Shown: piece by piece, positions 7,764-15,882 of the stretch
Numbering within the stretch: the stretch's first letter is position 1
Layout: each line of letters opens with the position of its first letter
Source of the DNA: Hungatella hathewayi
GTDB lineage: Bacteria; Bacillota; Clostridia; Lachnospirales; Lachnospiraceae
Direction: 5' to 3'
NCBI GenBank assembly: GCA_025149285.1
Contig: CP102274.1
Span: 2,867,501-2,931,500 of the forward strand
Length of the DNA: 64,000 nucleotides
Position numbers and translations under genes: made by a program
Notes under the pieces: model-generated
What the model was told of the DNA's origin: nothing
What the model saw: the letters and a program-made list of their open reading frames with translations, nothing else
The model's database searches: none

Positions 7764-9212
7764 TTAAGATTTCCCCCAGGCTTTCTGAAAAACGGAGAAA
7801 TGAAATGGGGCGGACAGCGGGATTTCGTATCGGCGGCAGATGCGCACAATCTCATAAGCACCGATGATCAGGGCGAAGACGCCGGTGGCAATGTTGCTGA
7901 CGGCCATGACGACCCCGACGCTTAAGCTTCCCATGGAGGTATAACTCTGCAGAAACCAGAGTACGGGGACACGGAAAACGAAGACGCGGCAGAAGTTGAT
8001 GGCCAGTGTCAGTTTTGTCTTTCCGAAGCCGTACAACAGGGCCATGACGGACGCAGTGATGCCCAGCGGAATGGCTCCCAGCGCCTCGAAGCGGTAGATG
8101 GAGATAATCATCTTCTGAAACGCCGGATCATTGCCGGCAAAGAGACGGCTGAGTTCCTCCAGAAAATACAGTGAGCAGGCCATGAGCACGATCCCGACGG
8201 CCAGGTTGACAGTGAGAACACATCCGAAGGCCTTCAGCGCGCGGCGGGGCTTTCCGGCTCCCACACTCTGACTGATGATGGCCGATCCGCCTTCCTGGAA
8301 GCCGTTCTGCGGCATGGTGGTGATTCCGCCGATGTTGTTGGAGATTCCCAGCGCTCCCACGGTCAGCGCGCTGTAGACCGTACTCATGGAATTGATGATG
8401 ACCTTGCCAAAGGAAAAGGCCATCTTCTCTGCAATGACCGGAATGGAGAGGCTGATCATGGGAACTGTGGTGTCCCGCTGAAAGGAGACCGCTCTCATGG
8501 AAAAGCCGAATACGTTGTCCTTCTGATTCATGTTTCGGACAGCCGCGGCCAGTAAAAACAGCTGGGAAAGGATCGTAGCCGTAGAAATCATGCTGATCCC
8601 GCACTGCAATCCGTAGACGAACAGGGCGGTAAAGGCCATCTTGACAGCGATAACCGCCATATTCAGGCGGAGAATCCTGCCGGAATTTCCACGGGCCCGT
8701 TCAATGGCAATATAAATGTTGTTAAAGAAGCTGATGACCATACCGAAGAGCTCCAGCCGGAAGTACAGAGTGCCTTCCGAGATGAAGGCCTCCGGCGTCC
8801 TGGCAAGCCGGAGAAACCACGGTGTGAAGGGAACTAACAAAGCCAGAATGACGGCGCTTAGGACCGAGCACATGGCAAACAGCGTGCTGACCCGTTTCTT
8901 CACCAGGTCGAAATCACCGGCACCGTAGGCTTCGCTTATTTTCAGACTGGACCCGATGGCGAGGCCGCCACCCAGGGCTGACAGCATCAGGCTGATTTGT
9001 GATAAATAGGCCACGGCGGACACGGAGCCGGCGCTGATATGAGCCGCCATCATGGAGTCAAAGATTTTAAAGAGCTGATTTAAACTCTGATACAGGGCCA
9101 GCGGCGTTCCGACGTAGAGAATAACCTTCCACATGTTGTCGTGGAGGGCAAACTCCCGGAAATGCTGGTCTTTTGCGGAGAGCACCGCTTTGGGCAACAA
9201 CTGCCTGGACAT
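7764..9212 (-). CDS. MATE-family multidrug/cation efflux transporter
   Basis: A 482-residue integral membrane protein with about twelve hydrophobic segments in two related halves, the layout of MATE (NorM/DinF-type) antiporters that use Na+ or H+ gradients to export cationic compounds. Recognisable blocks include PLALYQSLNQLFKIFDSMMA near the N-terminus and ALGISNNIGGITTMPQNGFQ in the second half. The start at 9212 has AAAGGAGGAACC upstream; the longer in-frame extension would run through the divergent promoter region. The substrate is unknown. It is divergent from the DUF1275 gene, with a small palindrome between them. Confidence 0.9.
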   Translation of the reverse strand: MSRQLLPKAVLSAKDQHFREFALHDNMWKVILYVGTPLALYQSLNQLFKIFDSMMAAHISAGSVSAVAYLSQISLMLSALGGGLAIGSSLKISEAYGAGDFDLVKKRVSTLFAMCSVLSAVILALLVPFTPWFLRLARTPEAFISEGTLYFRLELFGMVISFFNNIYIAIERARGNSGRILRLNMAVIAVKMAFTALFVYGLQCGISMISTATILSQLFLLAAAVRNMNQKDNVFGFSMRAVSFQRDTTVPMISLSIPVIAEKMAFSFGKVIINSMSTVYSALTVGALGISNNIGGITTMPQNGFQEGGSAIISQSVGAGKPRRALKAFGCVLTVNLAVGIVLMACSLYFLEELSRLFAGNDPAFQKMIISIYRFEALGAIPLGITASVMALLYGFGKTKLTLAINFCRVFVFRVPVLWFLQSYTSMGSLSVGVVMAVSNIATGVFALIIGAYEIVRICRRYEIPLSAPFHFSVFQKAWGKS

Positions 9213-9301
9213 GAATGGTTCCTCCTTTGATGTAAATGCCATAGTTTTCGATGAATCTGTATATAAGCATATAGTCAGAAGCGTTGGAAATCTACGAATT
9301 T

Positions 9302-9315
9302 CATGACCAATCATG
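9302..9315. promoter_or_regulatory. Small dyad between divergent MATE and DUF1275 genes
   Basis: CATGA-CCAA-TCATG is a perfect 5+4+5 dyad lying 18 bases upstream of the DUF1275 -35 box and 90 bases upstream of the MATE start. It could be an operator shared by the two divergent genes; it is short and could be chance. Confidence 0.25.
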
Positions 9316-9332
9316 AGGATAGTACAGTTTTT

Positions 9333-9362
9333 TTGACATAAACGGTTGCTTTGTGCTATAGT
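9333..9362 (+). promoter_or_regulatory. Predicted promoter of the DUF1275 membrane protein gene
   Basis: Consensus TTGACA (9333-9338), an 18-bp spacer and TATAGT (9357-9362). It places transcription start near 9369, which rules out an in-frame upstream start at 9351 and supports ATG 9390. Confidence 0.65.
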
Positions 9363-9389
9363 ATAGGCCGAAGGGATGGTGATGGCTGG

Positions 9390-10073
9390 ATGAGACGACA
9401 TGGTCAAATGTCGGAAGCAATGCCGACCGGTATTTTTCTGACGCTGTCCGGTGGATTTCAGGATGCTTATACGTATTATACCCGCGGGAAGGTTTTTGCC
9501 AACGCCCAGACGGGGAATATCATTTTACTGGGACACAATGCGATGAACGGAGACTTTACGGATGCCTTCCGGTACCTGGCGCCGGTGCTGGCTTTTGCGG
9601 GAGGAATCTACATATCGGAAGTCATACGCGGTATCTACCGGGAATACGGGAAGCTGCACTGGCGCCAGATCGTGGTGGCGCTGGAAATTCTGCTCCTGTT
9701 TGTGGTGGGATTTCTCCCGCAGTCCATGAACATGGCAGCCAATATTCTAGTCTCCTTTGTCTGCGCCATGCAGGTGGAGGCGTTCCGAAAGATGAAGGGA
9801 AGCGCTTATGCCAGCACGATGTGCATCGGCAATCTGCGCAGTGCGACGGAGATGCTGTACCGTTACCGCCATACAAAGGAAAAAGGCTGCCTGGAAAAAT
9901 GTCTCCGGTATTACGGCGTGATTCTCGTCTTTGGTATCGGCGCAGCGCTTGGAAGCCTCATGACTTCCCTGTTTAAGGAGCGGACGATCTGGATATCCTG
10001 CGGTTTTCTGTTTGTCTGTTTCTGTATTATGTTTATGAAGGAAGACATCGAGGGCGAGGGCGGGCTGGATTGA
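9390..10073 (+). CDS. YoaK-family (DUF1275) membrane protein
   Basis: A 227-residue membrane protein with about six hydrophobic segments. The N-terminal signature GGFQDAYTYYTRGKVFANAQ followed by TGN is the conserved DUF1275/YoaK motif, and a second motif, YASTMCIGNLRSATEML, is also typical. The family is widespread and presumed to transport something, but its substrate is not established. ATG 9390 is preceded by AAGGGATGG and lies downstream of the predicted start of transcription. Its stop codon overlaps the promoter of the next transcription unit (TTGACA at 10070-10075). Confidence 0.85.
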   Translation: MRRHGQMSEAMPTGIFLTLSGGFQDAYTYYTRGKVFANAQTGNIILLGHNAMNGDFTDAFRYLAPVLAFAGGIYISEVIRGIYREYGKLHWRQIVVALEILLLFVVGFLPQSMNMAANILVSFVCAMQVEAFRKMKGSAYASTMCIGNLRSATEMLYRYRHTKEKGCLEKCLRYYGVILVFGIGAALGSLMTSLFKERTIWISCGFLFVCFCIMFMKEDIEGEGGLD

Positions 10074-10098
10074 CAGCGGAGCGGGTTTGTGATACAGT
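10070..10098 (+). promoter_or_regulatory. Predicted promoter of the P-type ATPase leader
   Basis: TTGACA (10070-10075) overlaps the stop codon of the preceding gene. A 17-bp spacer and TACAGT (10093-10098) follow. Transcription from here would produce a leader of about 200 nt that contains the structured region and terminator below. Confidence 0.6.
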
Positions 10099-10104
10099 TA
10101 CATT

Positions 10105-10200
10105 AAGTTAACAGGATATTTGAGGGAGTAATTCCGCATAAGACAAAGGCGAGATAAATCAACAGCATGGCAGCTCTGCGGCGGCCTGGTTTATCTATAA
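10105..10200 (+). ncRNA. Possible yybP-ykoY (Mn2+) riboswitch-like leader
   Basis: The leader contains GAGGGAGTA (10122-10130), then GATAAATCAACAGCATGG (10153-10170), enclosed by a 7-bp stem AGATAAA/TTTATCT (10152-10158/10190-10196). The GGGAGTA and TCAACA blocks resemble conserved parts of the Mn2+-sensing yybP-ykoY aptamer, which commonly precedes P-type cation ATPases. An intrinsic terminator follows directly. The canonical AGACC segment was not found, so the class assignment is tentative. At minimum it is a structured attenuator leader. Confidence 0.42.
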
Positions 10201-10206
10201 AGAATG

Positions 10207-10247
10207 AGACTCATATACAGTATACACGCTGTATATGAGTCTTTTCC
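10207..10247 (+). terminator. Leader terminator / attenuator upstream of the P-type ATPase
   Basis: A perfect 14-bp stem (10207-10220 with 10229-10242, AGACTCATATACAG/CTGTATATGAGTCT) is followed by a T-rich run. Since a good promoter lies at 10070-10098, this terminator is inside the ATPase leader and probably acts as a conditional stop. Confidence 0.75.
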
Positions 10248-10307
10248 TTTTACAGCGGGCGGAAAAGATTCCCTCTTACAGCCGGATAAAAGGCAGGAGG
10301 TGCGGTG

Positions 10308-12944
10308 ATGAAGGGATATTTGGATACTTTAGAGGAAGTTCTGGAAAAACTGAATACGAAACGGACAGGCCTGAGTGCAGAGGAAGCGGCCGGAAGACTT
10401 ATGGCAGATGGAAAGAATAAACTGAAGGAGGCGAAGCCGGTTCCGCTCTGGAGGCGCTTTTTGAGTCAGCTGGCCGATCCGATGATCGTGATTTTGATTG
10501 CGGCAGCGGTGGTCTCTGGAATGACGGCGGTCTATGCGGGGGAGTCGTTTGCGGATGTGATCATTATCATGATTGTCGTTCTTATCAATGCGGTGCTGGG
10601 GGTGGCGCAGGAGAGCAAGGCTGAGAAAGCCATAGCCGCCCTGCAGGAGATCGCGGCGGCTACTTCCAGGGTGATGCGGGACGGTAAGCAGCAGACGATT
10701 CGGAGCGAGGACCTTGTGCGCGGCGATATCATCGTCCTGGAGGCGGGAGATGCGGTGCCGGCAGACGGCAGGATTCTGGAGTGCGCCAGCATGAAGGTGG
10801 AGGAAGCCGCCCTGACCGGAGAGTCAGTGCCGGTTCTCAAGACGGAACGCGTTCTTTCCCTGGAGGAGGGGACGAAGGACATCCCCCTGGGCGACAGGAA
10901 GAACATGGTTTACATGGGAAGCACGGTCGTATATGGCCGCGGAGCTGCGGTCGTGACAGGCACCGGCATGGAGACGGAGATGGGAAAGATCGCAGATGCC
11001 CTGACTCAGGCAAAGGATCATGAGACGCCGCTTCAGGGAAAGCTTTCTCAGCTGAGCCGGATTCTCAGCGTGCTGGTGCTCGGAATCTGCGTTATTATAT
11101 TTGCAGTCAGCTTACTGCGTGCGTATCCGGACATTTCCGGGTACACGGTCATAGATACGTTTATGATTGCCGTGAGCCTGGCGGTGGCAGCCATACCGGA
11201 AGGCCTGGCGGCCGTTGTCACCATCGTGCTCTCCATCGGCGTCACCAACATGTCCAGGAAAAACGCTATTATCCGGAAGCTGACGGCCGTTGAGACTCTT
11301 GGGTGCACTCAGATTATCTGTTCCGACAAAACGGGAACGCTGACGCAGAACCGGATGACCGTCGTGGAACACACCGGAACCGATGAGAAGGCGCTGGCAG
11401 CGGCCATGGCACTCTGTAACGATGCACATTTAAACGATAAGAATGAGGCGGAGGGAGAGCCCACCCAGGCTGCTCTTGTGGCCTATGCATGGTCCGCAGG
11501 ACTTGACCAGAACAGCCTGAAACGGGAGTATGTACGAATTGGTGAGGCGCCCTTCGATTCTATGCGGAAGATGATGTCGACCGTACACGAAAAGGCGGAT
11601 GGAACCGTGATTCAGTTCACGAAAGGAGCTCCGGATGAGGTCCTGAAACGCTGTACCCACATATTATCGGAGGGAAGGGGCGTTCCGCTGTGTGAGGAGG
11701 ACCGGGAAAAAATTCTCCTCGCCAATAAATCGCTGGCCGGCCGGGCTCTCCGCGTCCTTGCGGCGGCAGCGAGAGAGTACGCGGCCCGTCCCTCCGGCTG
11801 GGAGGCCGAAGATCTGGAGCAGAAGCTTTGTTTCCTCGGTCTCACCGGAATGATCGACCCGGTGCGCCCCGAGGTGCTGCCTGCCATGAAAGAGTGCCGC
11901 AGAGCCGGAATCCGTCCCATTATGATTACCGGCGATCATAAAGACACGGCGGTGGCTATCGCCATGCAGCTTGGAATTATCACCTCCCCGGAGCAGGCCA
12001 TCACAGGCGCTGGTCTGGACGAGATATCCGATGAGGACTTCGGCGATGAGATCGGGAAGTATTCCGTTTACGCCAGGGTTCAGCCGGAGCACAAGGTTAG
12101 AATCGTAAACGGGTGGAGAGCGAAAGGCTGTATTACCGCCATGACGGGAGACGGAGTCAACGACGCGCCTTCCATCAAGAATGCCGATATCGGTGTGGGA
12201 ATGGGAATTACTGGTACCGATGTGACGAAGAATGCAGCGGATATGGTGCTGGCGGACGATAATTTTGCCACGATTGTCTCGGCGGTGGGGGAGGGACGGA
12301 GAATCTATGACAACATTCGAAAGTCCATACAGTTTCTCCTGTCCTCCAACTTATCAGAGGTGCTGTCCATCTTTTTTGCGACGCTTCTCGGCTTTGTCAT
12401 TCTGAAGCCGGTCCATCTCCTCTGGATCAATCTGATTACCGACTGCTTTCCGGCGCTGGCGCTGGGGATGGAGGAGCCGGAAAAGGACGTTATGAACCGG
12501 CCGCCCCGCAGCCCGAAGGAAGGGATTTTCGCGGGCGGGGTCGGATTTCATGTGGCGGTTCAGGGGATTGCGGTGACCGTAATCACCCTGGCTTCGTATC
12601 TGATCGGCCATTATCTGGAGGCGGGCGTGTGGGAGATTACGAACAGTGCGGATGGCATGACCATGGCGTTTCTGACCCTGTCCATGACGGAGATCTTCCA
12701 TTCCTTCAATATGCGGTCTCTGAATCAGTCGGTATTTACCTTAAAACACCATAATCCGTGGCTGTGGCTGTCCATGGCGGCTTCCTTTCTGTGCACGACC
12801 GTGGTCATCTACGTCCCGTTCCTGTCCGATGCATTTGAATTTGAACATATTTCCCTGACCGAGTATGCGGTGGCAATCGGACTGGCCTTCTGCATTGTTC
12901 CGTTTGTGGAAGGGATGAAATGGCTTCAGCGAAGGCGGAAATGA
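10308..12944 (+). CDS. Calcium-type (P2) P-type cation-transporting ATPase
   Basis: An 878-residue P-type ATPase that would export Ca2+ or Mn2+ using ATP. It has the actuator motif TGES (about 170-173), a PEGL segment in membrane helix 4 (P297-L300, the cation-site Glu of Ca2+ pumps), the phosphorylated DKTGTLT (D340), and the hinge TGDGVNDAP (about 613-621). The C-terminal cation-ATPase helices are complete. A GTG at 10305 is also possible, but ATG 10308 fits the AGGAGG at 10295-10300. No heavy-metal-binding domain is present. The upstream leader suggests metal-responsive control. Its last 19 bases overlap the convergent acetyltransferase gene. Confidence 0.95.
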   Translation: MKGYLDTLEEVLEKLNTKRTGLSAEEAAGRLMADGKNKLKEAKPVPLWRRFLSQLADPMIVILIAAAVVSGMTAVYAGESFADVIIIMIVVLINAVLGVAQESKAEKAIAALQEIAAATSRVMRDGKQQTIRSEDLVRGDIIVLEAGDAVPADGRILECASMKVEEAALTGESVPVLKTERVLSLEEGTKDIPLGDRKNMVYMGSTVVYGRGAAVVTGTGMETEMGKIADALTQAKDHETPLQGKLSQLSRILSVLVLGICVIIFAVSLLRAYPDISGYTVIDTFMIAVSLAVAAIPEGLAAVVTIVLSIGVTNMSRKNAIIRKLTAVETLGCTQIICSDKTGTLTQNRMTVVEHTGTDEKALAAAMALCNDAHLNDKNEAEGEPTQAALVAYAWSAGLDQNSLKREYVRIGEAPFDSMRKMMSTVHEKADGTVIQFTKGAPDEVLKRCTHILSEGRGVPLCEEDREKILLANKSLAGRALRVLAAAAREYAARPSGWEAEDLEQKLCFLGLTGMIDPVRPEVLPAMKECRRAGIRPIMITGDHKDTAVAIAMQLGIITSPEQAITGAGLDEISDEDFGDEIGKYSVYARVQPEHKVRIVNGWRAKGCITAMTGDGVNDAPSIKNADIGVGMGITGTDVTKNAADMVLADDNFATIVSAVGEGRRIYDNIRKSIQFLLSSNLSEVLSIFFATLLGFVILKPVHLLWINLITDCFPALALGMEEPEKDVMNRPPRSPKEGIFAGGVGFHVAVQGIAVTVITLASYLIGHYLEAGVWEITNSADGMTMAFLTLSMTEIFHSFNMRSLNQSVFTLKHHNPWLWLSMAASFLCTTVVIYVPFLSDAFEFEHISLTEYAVAIGLAFCIVPFVEGMKWLQRRRK

Positions 12945-13609
12945 GGAACGTTCTCTGCAAATGCCTCCGCTTCGCACTGCAGGTTTTCCAGAAATCGATT
13001 GATATGATATCCGTCAGTCGTCGCATGATGGCAGGTAATTGAGAGCGGCATCATAATTCTGCCGTCTTTTTCATAGAATCTGCCTGCCTCAACGGACGGA
13101 AGATAGTACGGCTTGTTCTCATAGGAGTGAACCGAAAAATGTTTAAATGACACCCAGGGAATACAGGAAATGGTATAGGCATTTGCGGGAGGTGTCTGCC
13201 CGGCCTGAGCCAGAACGCCGTGACTGCCGCCGTACCTCCTCTGGTTGTCCAGACAGGACTGATAAAACACCATGAAATTATCTGCGTACTCCGTCCACAT
13301 AAGGGAAAAGGTATTATCGTCCTCATGAAAGGCCGCGTAAAGCGGTGTGAGTGTGTCAAAGCAGCCAACCTGCCCGTCCACTTCGGCGGTTTTGAATTCC
13401 GTCTGCTTTTGAAGCGTTTTGGTCACGAGCCATAAGTAGGCTGGGAAGAACTTGATACCGGCATGCTTGAGAGCTGTTCTCATCGCTGTAATGTCGAGAT
13501 CGACGGTCAGGGAATATCCGGTCGGAGCCATTTTTGAGAAATAGTAAAACATCTGTGCCCTCGGCCATGTCTGCATGTCGAGCGGCGTAAATTTAACAGT
13601 TTGATCCAT
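12926..13609 (-). CDS. Chloramphenicol O-acetyltransferase family (CatA-type)
   Basis: A 227-residue protein with the CatA architecture: an N-terminal FYYFSKMAPTGYSLTVDLDIT-type segment (about residues 22-42) and the catalytic block CHHATTDGYHINRF near residue 195, matching the family HHxxxDG active site. CatA enzymes are trimers that acetylate chloramphenicol from acetyl-CoA. Chromosomal CatA-like proteins of clostridia do not always confer resistance, so the substrate is uncertain. GGAGGTGTCACA precedes the ATG. It is convergent with, and overlaps by 19 bases, the P-type ATPase gene. Confidence 0.85.
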   Translation of the reverse strand: MDQTVKFTPLDMQTWPRAQMFYYFSKMAPTGYSLTVDLDITAMRTALKHAGIKFFPAYLWLVTKTLQKQTEFKTAEVDGQVGCFDTLTPLYAAFHEDDNTFSLMWTEYADNFMVFYQSCLDNQRRYGGSHGVLAQAGQTPPANAYTISCIPWVSFKHFSVHSYENKPYYLPSVEAGRFYEKDGRIMMPLSITCHHATTDGYHINRFLENLQCEAEAFAENVPHFRLR

Positions 13610-13629
13610 TGTGACACCTCCTTTTTTCT

Positions 13630-13657
13630 ATTATAGGAATTTTCAATAAAAATACAA
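13630..13657 (-). promoter_or_regulatory. Predicted promoter of the CatA-type gene
   Basis: On the minus strand, TTGTAT (13657-13652), a 16-bp spacer and a consensus TATAAT (13635-13630) sit just ahead of the AAAGGAGGTG ribosome binding site. Confidence 0.55.
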
Positions 13658-13836
13658 TCAACGCTCCGTAGACTGCGTAACAGCTCAGCTCTGTTCCATT
13701 TGAAAAAAATAGTATTTTATGGTAGGATGAAGAAAAACCTGCACACAAAAGAAGTGAGACACTCACGGCAGCCGCCAATTGGATATGCCCGCGTGGCCTG
13801 TTGCCTTCGTGTGAATAAACGATACAGGAGCATAGA

Positions 13837-14406
13837 ATGACGGCTTATGTAAGTAAAAATGAAAAAACAAAATACCGGCTGGCAGACTCCGTCAAGCAGT
13901 GCATGATGACGACGCCAGTGGACAAAATCACGGTTCAGAATATCGTGGACGGCTGTGATATGACGCGCCAGACCTTTTACCGGAATTTTAAGGACAAGTA
14001 TGATTTAATTAACTGGTATTTCGACAAGCTGGTGCTGGAATCCTTTGCCCGGATCGGCGTGGAGAAGACGGTCTGCCAGAGCCTGGAGGAGAAGTTTGAA
14101 TTTATCAAGAAGGAGAAGGTGTTCTTTACCGAGGCCTTTCGCTCGGATGATTACAACTCCCTGAAGGAACACGATTTTGAACTGATTATGGGGTTCTATC
14201 AGGAGCTGATCACACGCAGGACCCATAAGCCTCTGGAGGAGGATATTCAGTTTTTGCTGGAGATGTACTGCCGCGGATCCGTCTATATGACTGTGAAATG
14301 GGTCCTGAGCGGAATGAAGCAGACCCCGGGGGAGATGGCGGCCAGCCTGGTGGAGGCCATGCCGCCGCGGCTTTCGGCTGTGTTTCAGGAGGCCGGGCTC
14401 GTATAA
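13837..14406 (+). CDS. TetR/AcrR-family transcriptional regulator
   Basis: A 189-residue regulator. The N-terminal helix-turn-helix reads KITVQNIVDGCDMTRQTFYR followed by NFKDKYDL, the standard TetR pattern. The C-terminal domain resembles the TetR_C_8 (DhaS-like) ligand-binding class. It probably represses a neighbouring gene in response to a small ligand. Candidate targets are the alcohol dehydrogenase downstream, whose control region holds nested palindromes, or the CatA gene upstream. No Shine-Dalgarno better than ACAGGAGCATAGA is seen. Family assignment is firm; target is inferred. Confidence 0.87.
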   Translation: MTAYVSKNEKTKYRLADSVKQCMMTTPVDKITVQNIVDGCDMTRQTFYRNFKDKYDLINWYFDKLVLESFARIGVEKTVCQSLEEKFEFIKKEKVFFTEAFRSDDYNSLKEHDFELIMGFYQELITRRTHKPLEEDIQFLLEMYCRGSVYMTVKWVLSGMKQTPGEMAASLVEAMPPRLSAVFQEAGLV

Positions 14407-14468
14407 CGCGGGTCTGGGAGCGGTACCTGGCTGCTGGTACGGCCGGTCTGTATTGATATTGTATAGAA

Positions 14469-14530
14469 ATAAAGTTACAGTTTGCGGGATTTGTAACATT
14501 TGTTACAAATAAAGGGGATTGTAACTTTAT
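14469..14530. promoter_or_regulatory. Nested palindromic operator region, Rex-like, upstream of the alcohol dehydrogenase
   Basis: The inner palindrome TTGTAACATTTGTTACAA (14491-14508, 9-bp arms when extended to 14489-14510) has the size and 7+4+7 layout of the clostridial Rex site TTGTTAAnnnnTTAACAA but differs in the inner bases. An outer perfect pair, ATAAAGTTAC/GTAACTTTAT (14469-14478/14521-14530), encloses it. Either a redox regulator such as Rex or the adjacent TetR protein could bind. The region could also act as a terminator for the TetR gene. Confidence 0.6.
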
Positions 14531-14554
14531 TTTTTAAACCGGTTTTGTTAAAAT
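14526..14554 (+). promoter_or_regulatory. Predicted promoter of the iron alcohol dehydrogenase
   Basis: TTTATT (14526-14531), a 17-bp spacer and TAAAAT (14549-14554). The -35 overlaps the outer palindrome arm, as expected for a repressor-controlled promoter. Confidence 0.45.
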
Positions 14555-14615
14555 AATAACAGAAAGTAAATGGTGTCCATTGGACCCATAAAAGATAGGA
14601 AAAGGAGAGATTATC

Positions 14616-15764
14616 ATGGCAAACAGAATCGTTCTGAATGAAACATCGTATCACGGAGCAGGTGCAATCAATGAAATTCCGGGAGAGGTAACAAAGAGAG
14701 GATTTCACAAGGCATTTATTGCATCCGATCCAGATCTGGTAAAATTCGGCGTCACAGCGAAGGTAACAAAGATTCTGGAAGAGAACGGAATGGACTACGA
14801 GGTTTATTCCAACATCAAACCAAACCCAACCATCGAAAACGTACAGACCGGTGTCGAGGCCTTTAAGAAATCCGGAGCAGACTACATTATCGCTATCGGC
14901 GGCGGTTCCTCTATGGATACCTCCAAGGCCGTAGGCATCATCATCACTAACCCTGAGTTTGCCGATGTCAGAAGTTTAGAGGGCGTGGCTCCGACGAAGA
15001 ATCCGTGTGTTCCGATTCTGGCTGTTCCGACAACAGCGGGTACGGCGGCAGAGGTTACCATCAACTACGTTATTACCGACGTTGAGAAGAAACGTAAATT
15101 CGTCTGTGTTGATACACATGATATCCCGGTTGTTGCTTTCGTTGATCCGGAGATGATGTCCAGCATGCCGAAGGGCTTAACCGCTTCCACAGGTATGGAT
15201 GCGCTGACCCATGCGATCGAGGGATATACGACAAAGGGAGCCAACGAGATTACGGATATGTTTAACTTGAAGGCAATCGAAAAGATCGCCTCCAGCTTAA
15301 GAGATGCGGTTGAAAATAAGCCGGAAGGCCGTGAAGGCATGGCTCTGGGCCAGTACTTAACCGGTATGGGCTTCTCCAACTGCGGACTTGGCATCGTTCA
15401 TTCCATGGCTCACGCTCTGGGCGCCGTATATGACACGCCCCACGGTGTCGCCAATGCGATTCTGCTTCCGACGATCATGGAATACAACGCAGACGCCACA
15501 GGCGAGAAATTCCGCGATATCGCAAAGGCCATGGGCGTAGAGGGAACCGAGACCATGACGGTGGAAGAATACCGGAAAGCGGCAGTTGATGCAGTGAAGA
15601 AGCTGTCCCAGGATGTGGGGATTCCGGCTGACTTAACGGCCATCGTAAAGGAAGAGGATGTTCAGTTCCTGGCTGAGTCTGCCGTTGCAGACGCGTGCGC
15701 ACCGGGTAATCCCAAGGAAGCAGGCCTGGAAGACATAATTGCGTTATATAAGAGCCTGATGTAA
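14616..15764 (+). CDS. Iron-containing alcohol dehydrogenase (lactaldehyde reductase-like)
   Basis: A 382-residue group III iron-dependent alcohol dehydrogenase. It has the NAD(H) loop AIGGGSSMDTSKA (about residues 93-105) and the iron-binding stretch with MDALTHAIEGY, CGLGIVHSMAHALGA and DTPHGVANA, supplying Asp and His ligands. Overall it is closest to the FucO/lactaldehyde-1,2-propanediol type. It would reduce short aldehydes to alcohols to regenerate NAD+ in fermentation. AAAGGAGAGA precedes the ATG. Codon use looks like that of a well-expressed gene. The upstream Rex-like palindrome fits NADH-responsive control. Confidence 0.93.
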   Translation: MANRIVLNETSYHGAGAINEIPGEVTKRGFHKAFIASDPDLVKFGVTAKVTKILEENGMDYEVYSNIKPNPTIENVQTGVEAFKKSGADYIIAIGGGSSMDTSKAVGIIITNPEFADVRSLEGVAPTKNPCVPILAVPTTAGTAAEVTINYVITDVEKKRKFVCVDTHDIPVVAFVDPEMMSSMPKGLTASTGMDALTHAIEGYTTKGANEITDMFNLKAIEKIASSLRDAVENKPEGREGMALGQYLTGMGFSNCGLGIVHSMAHALGAVYDTPHGVANAILLPTIMEYNADATGEKFRDIAKAMGVEGTETMTVEEYRKAAVDAVKKLSQDVGIPADLTAIVKEEDVQFLAESAVADACAPGNPKEAGLEDIIALYKSLM

Positions 15765-15820
15765 GGAAACGAAGAACGGGAGTTCGGACAGGCTGTAATA
15801 TAGAAGCAGATAAAAAGAAT

Positions 15821-15872
15821 AAAGACGCTGTTTCATTGATGGAGAGAAATCGATGAAACGGCGTCTTTTTAT
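15821..15872 (+). terminator. Intrinsic terminator after the alcohol dehydrogenase
   Basis: Arms 15821-15840 and 15851-15869 pair at about 18 of 20 positions (AAAGACGCTGTTTCAT with ATGAAACGGCGTCTTT) and are followed by TTTTT. It also lies before the end of the convergent Rpn gene and may serve both. Confidence 0.8.
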
Positions 15873-15882
15873 GGATTATGCG

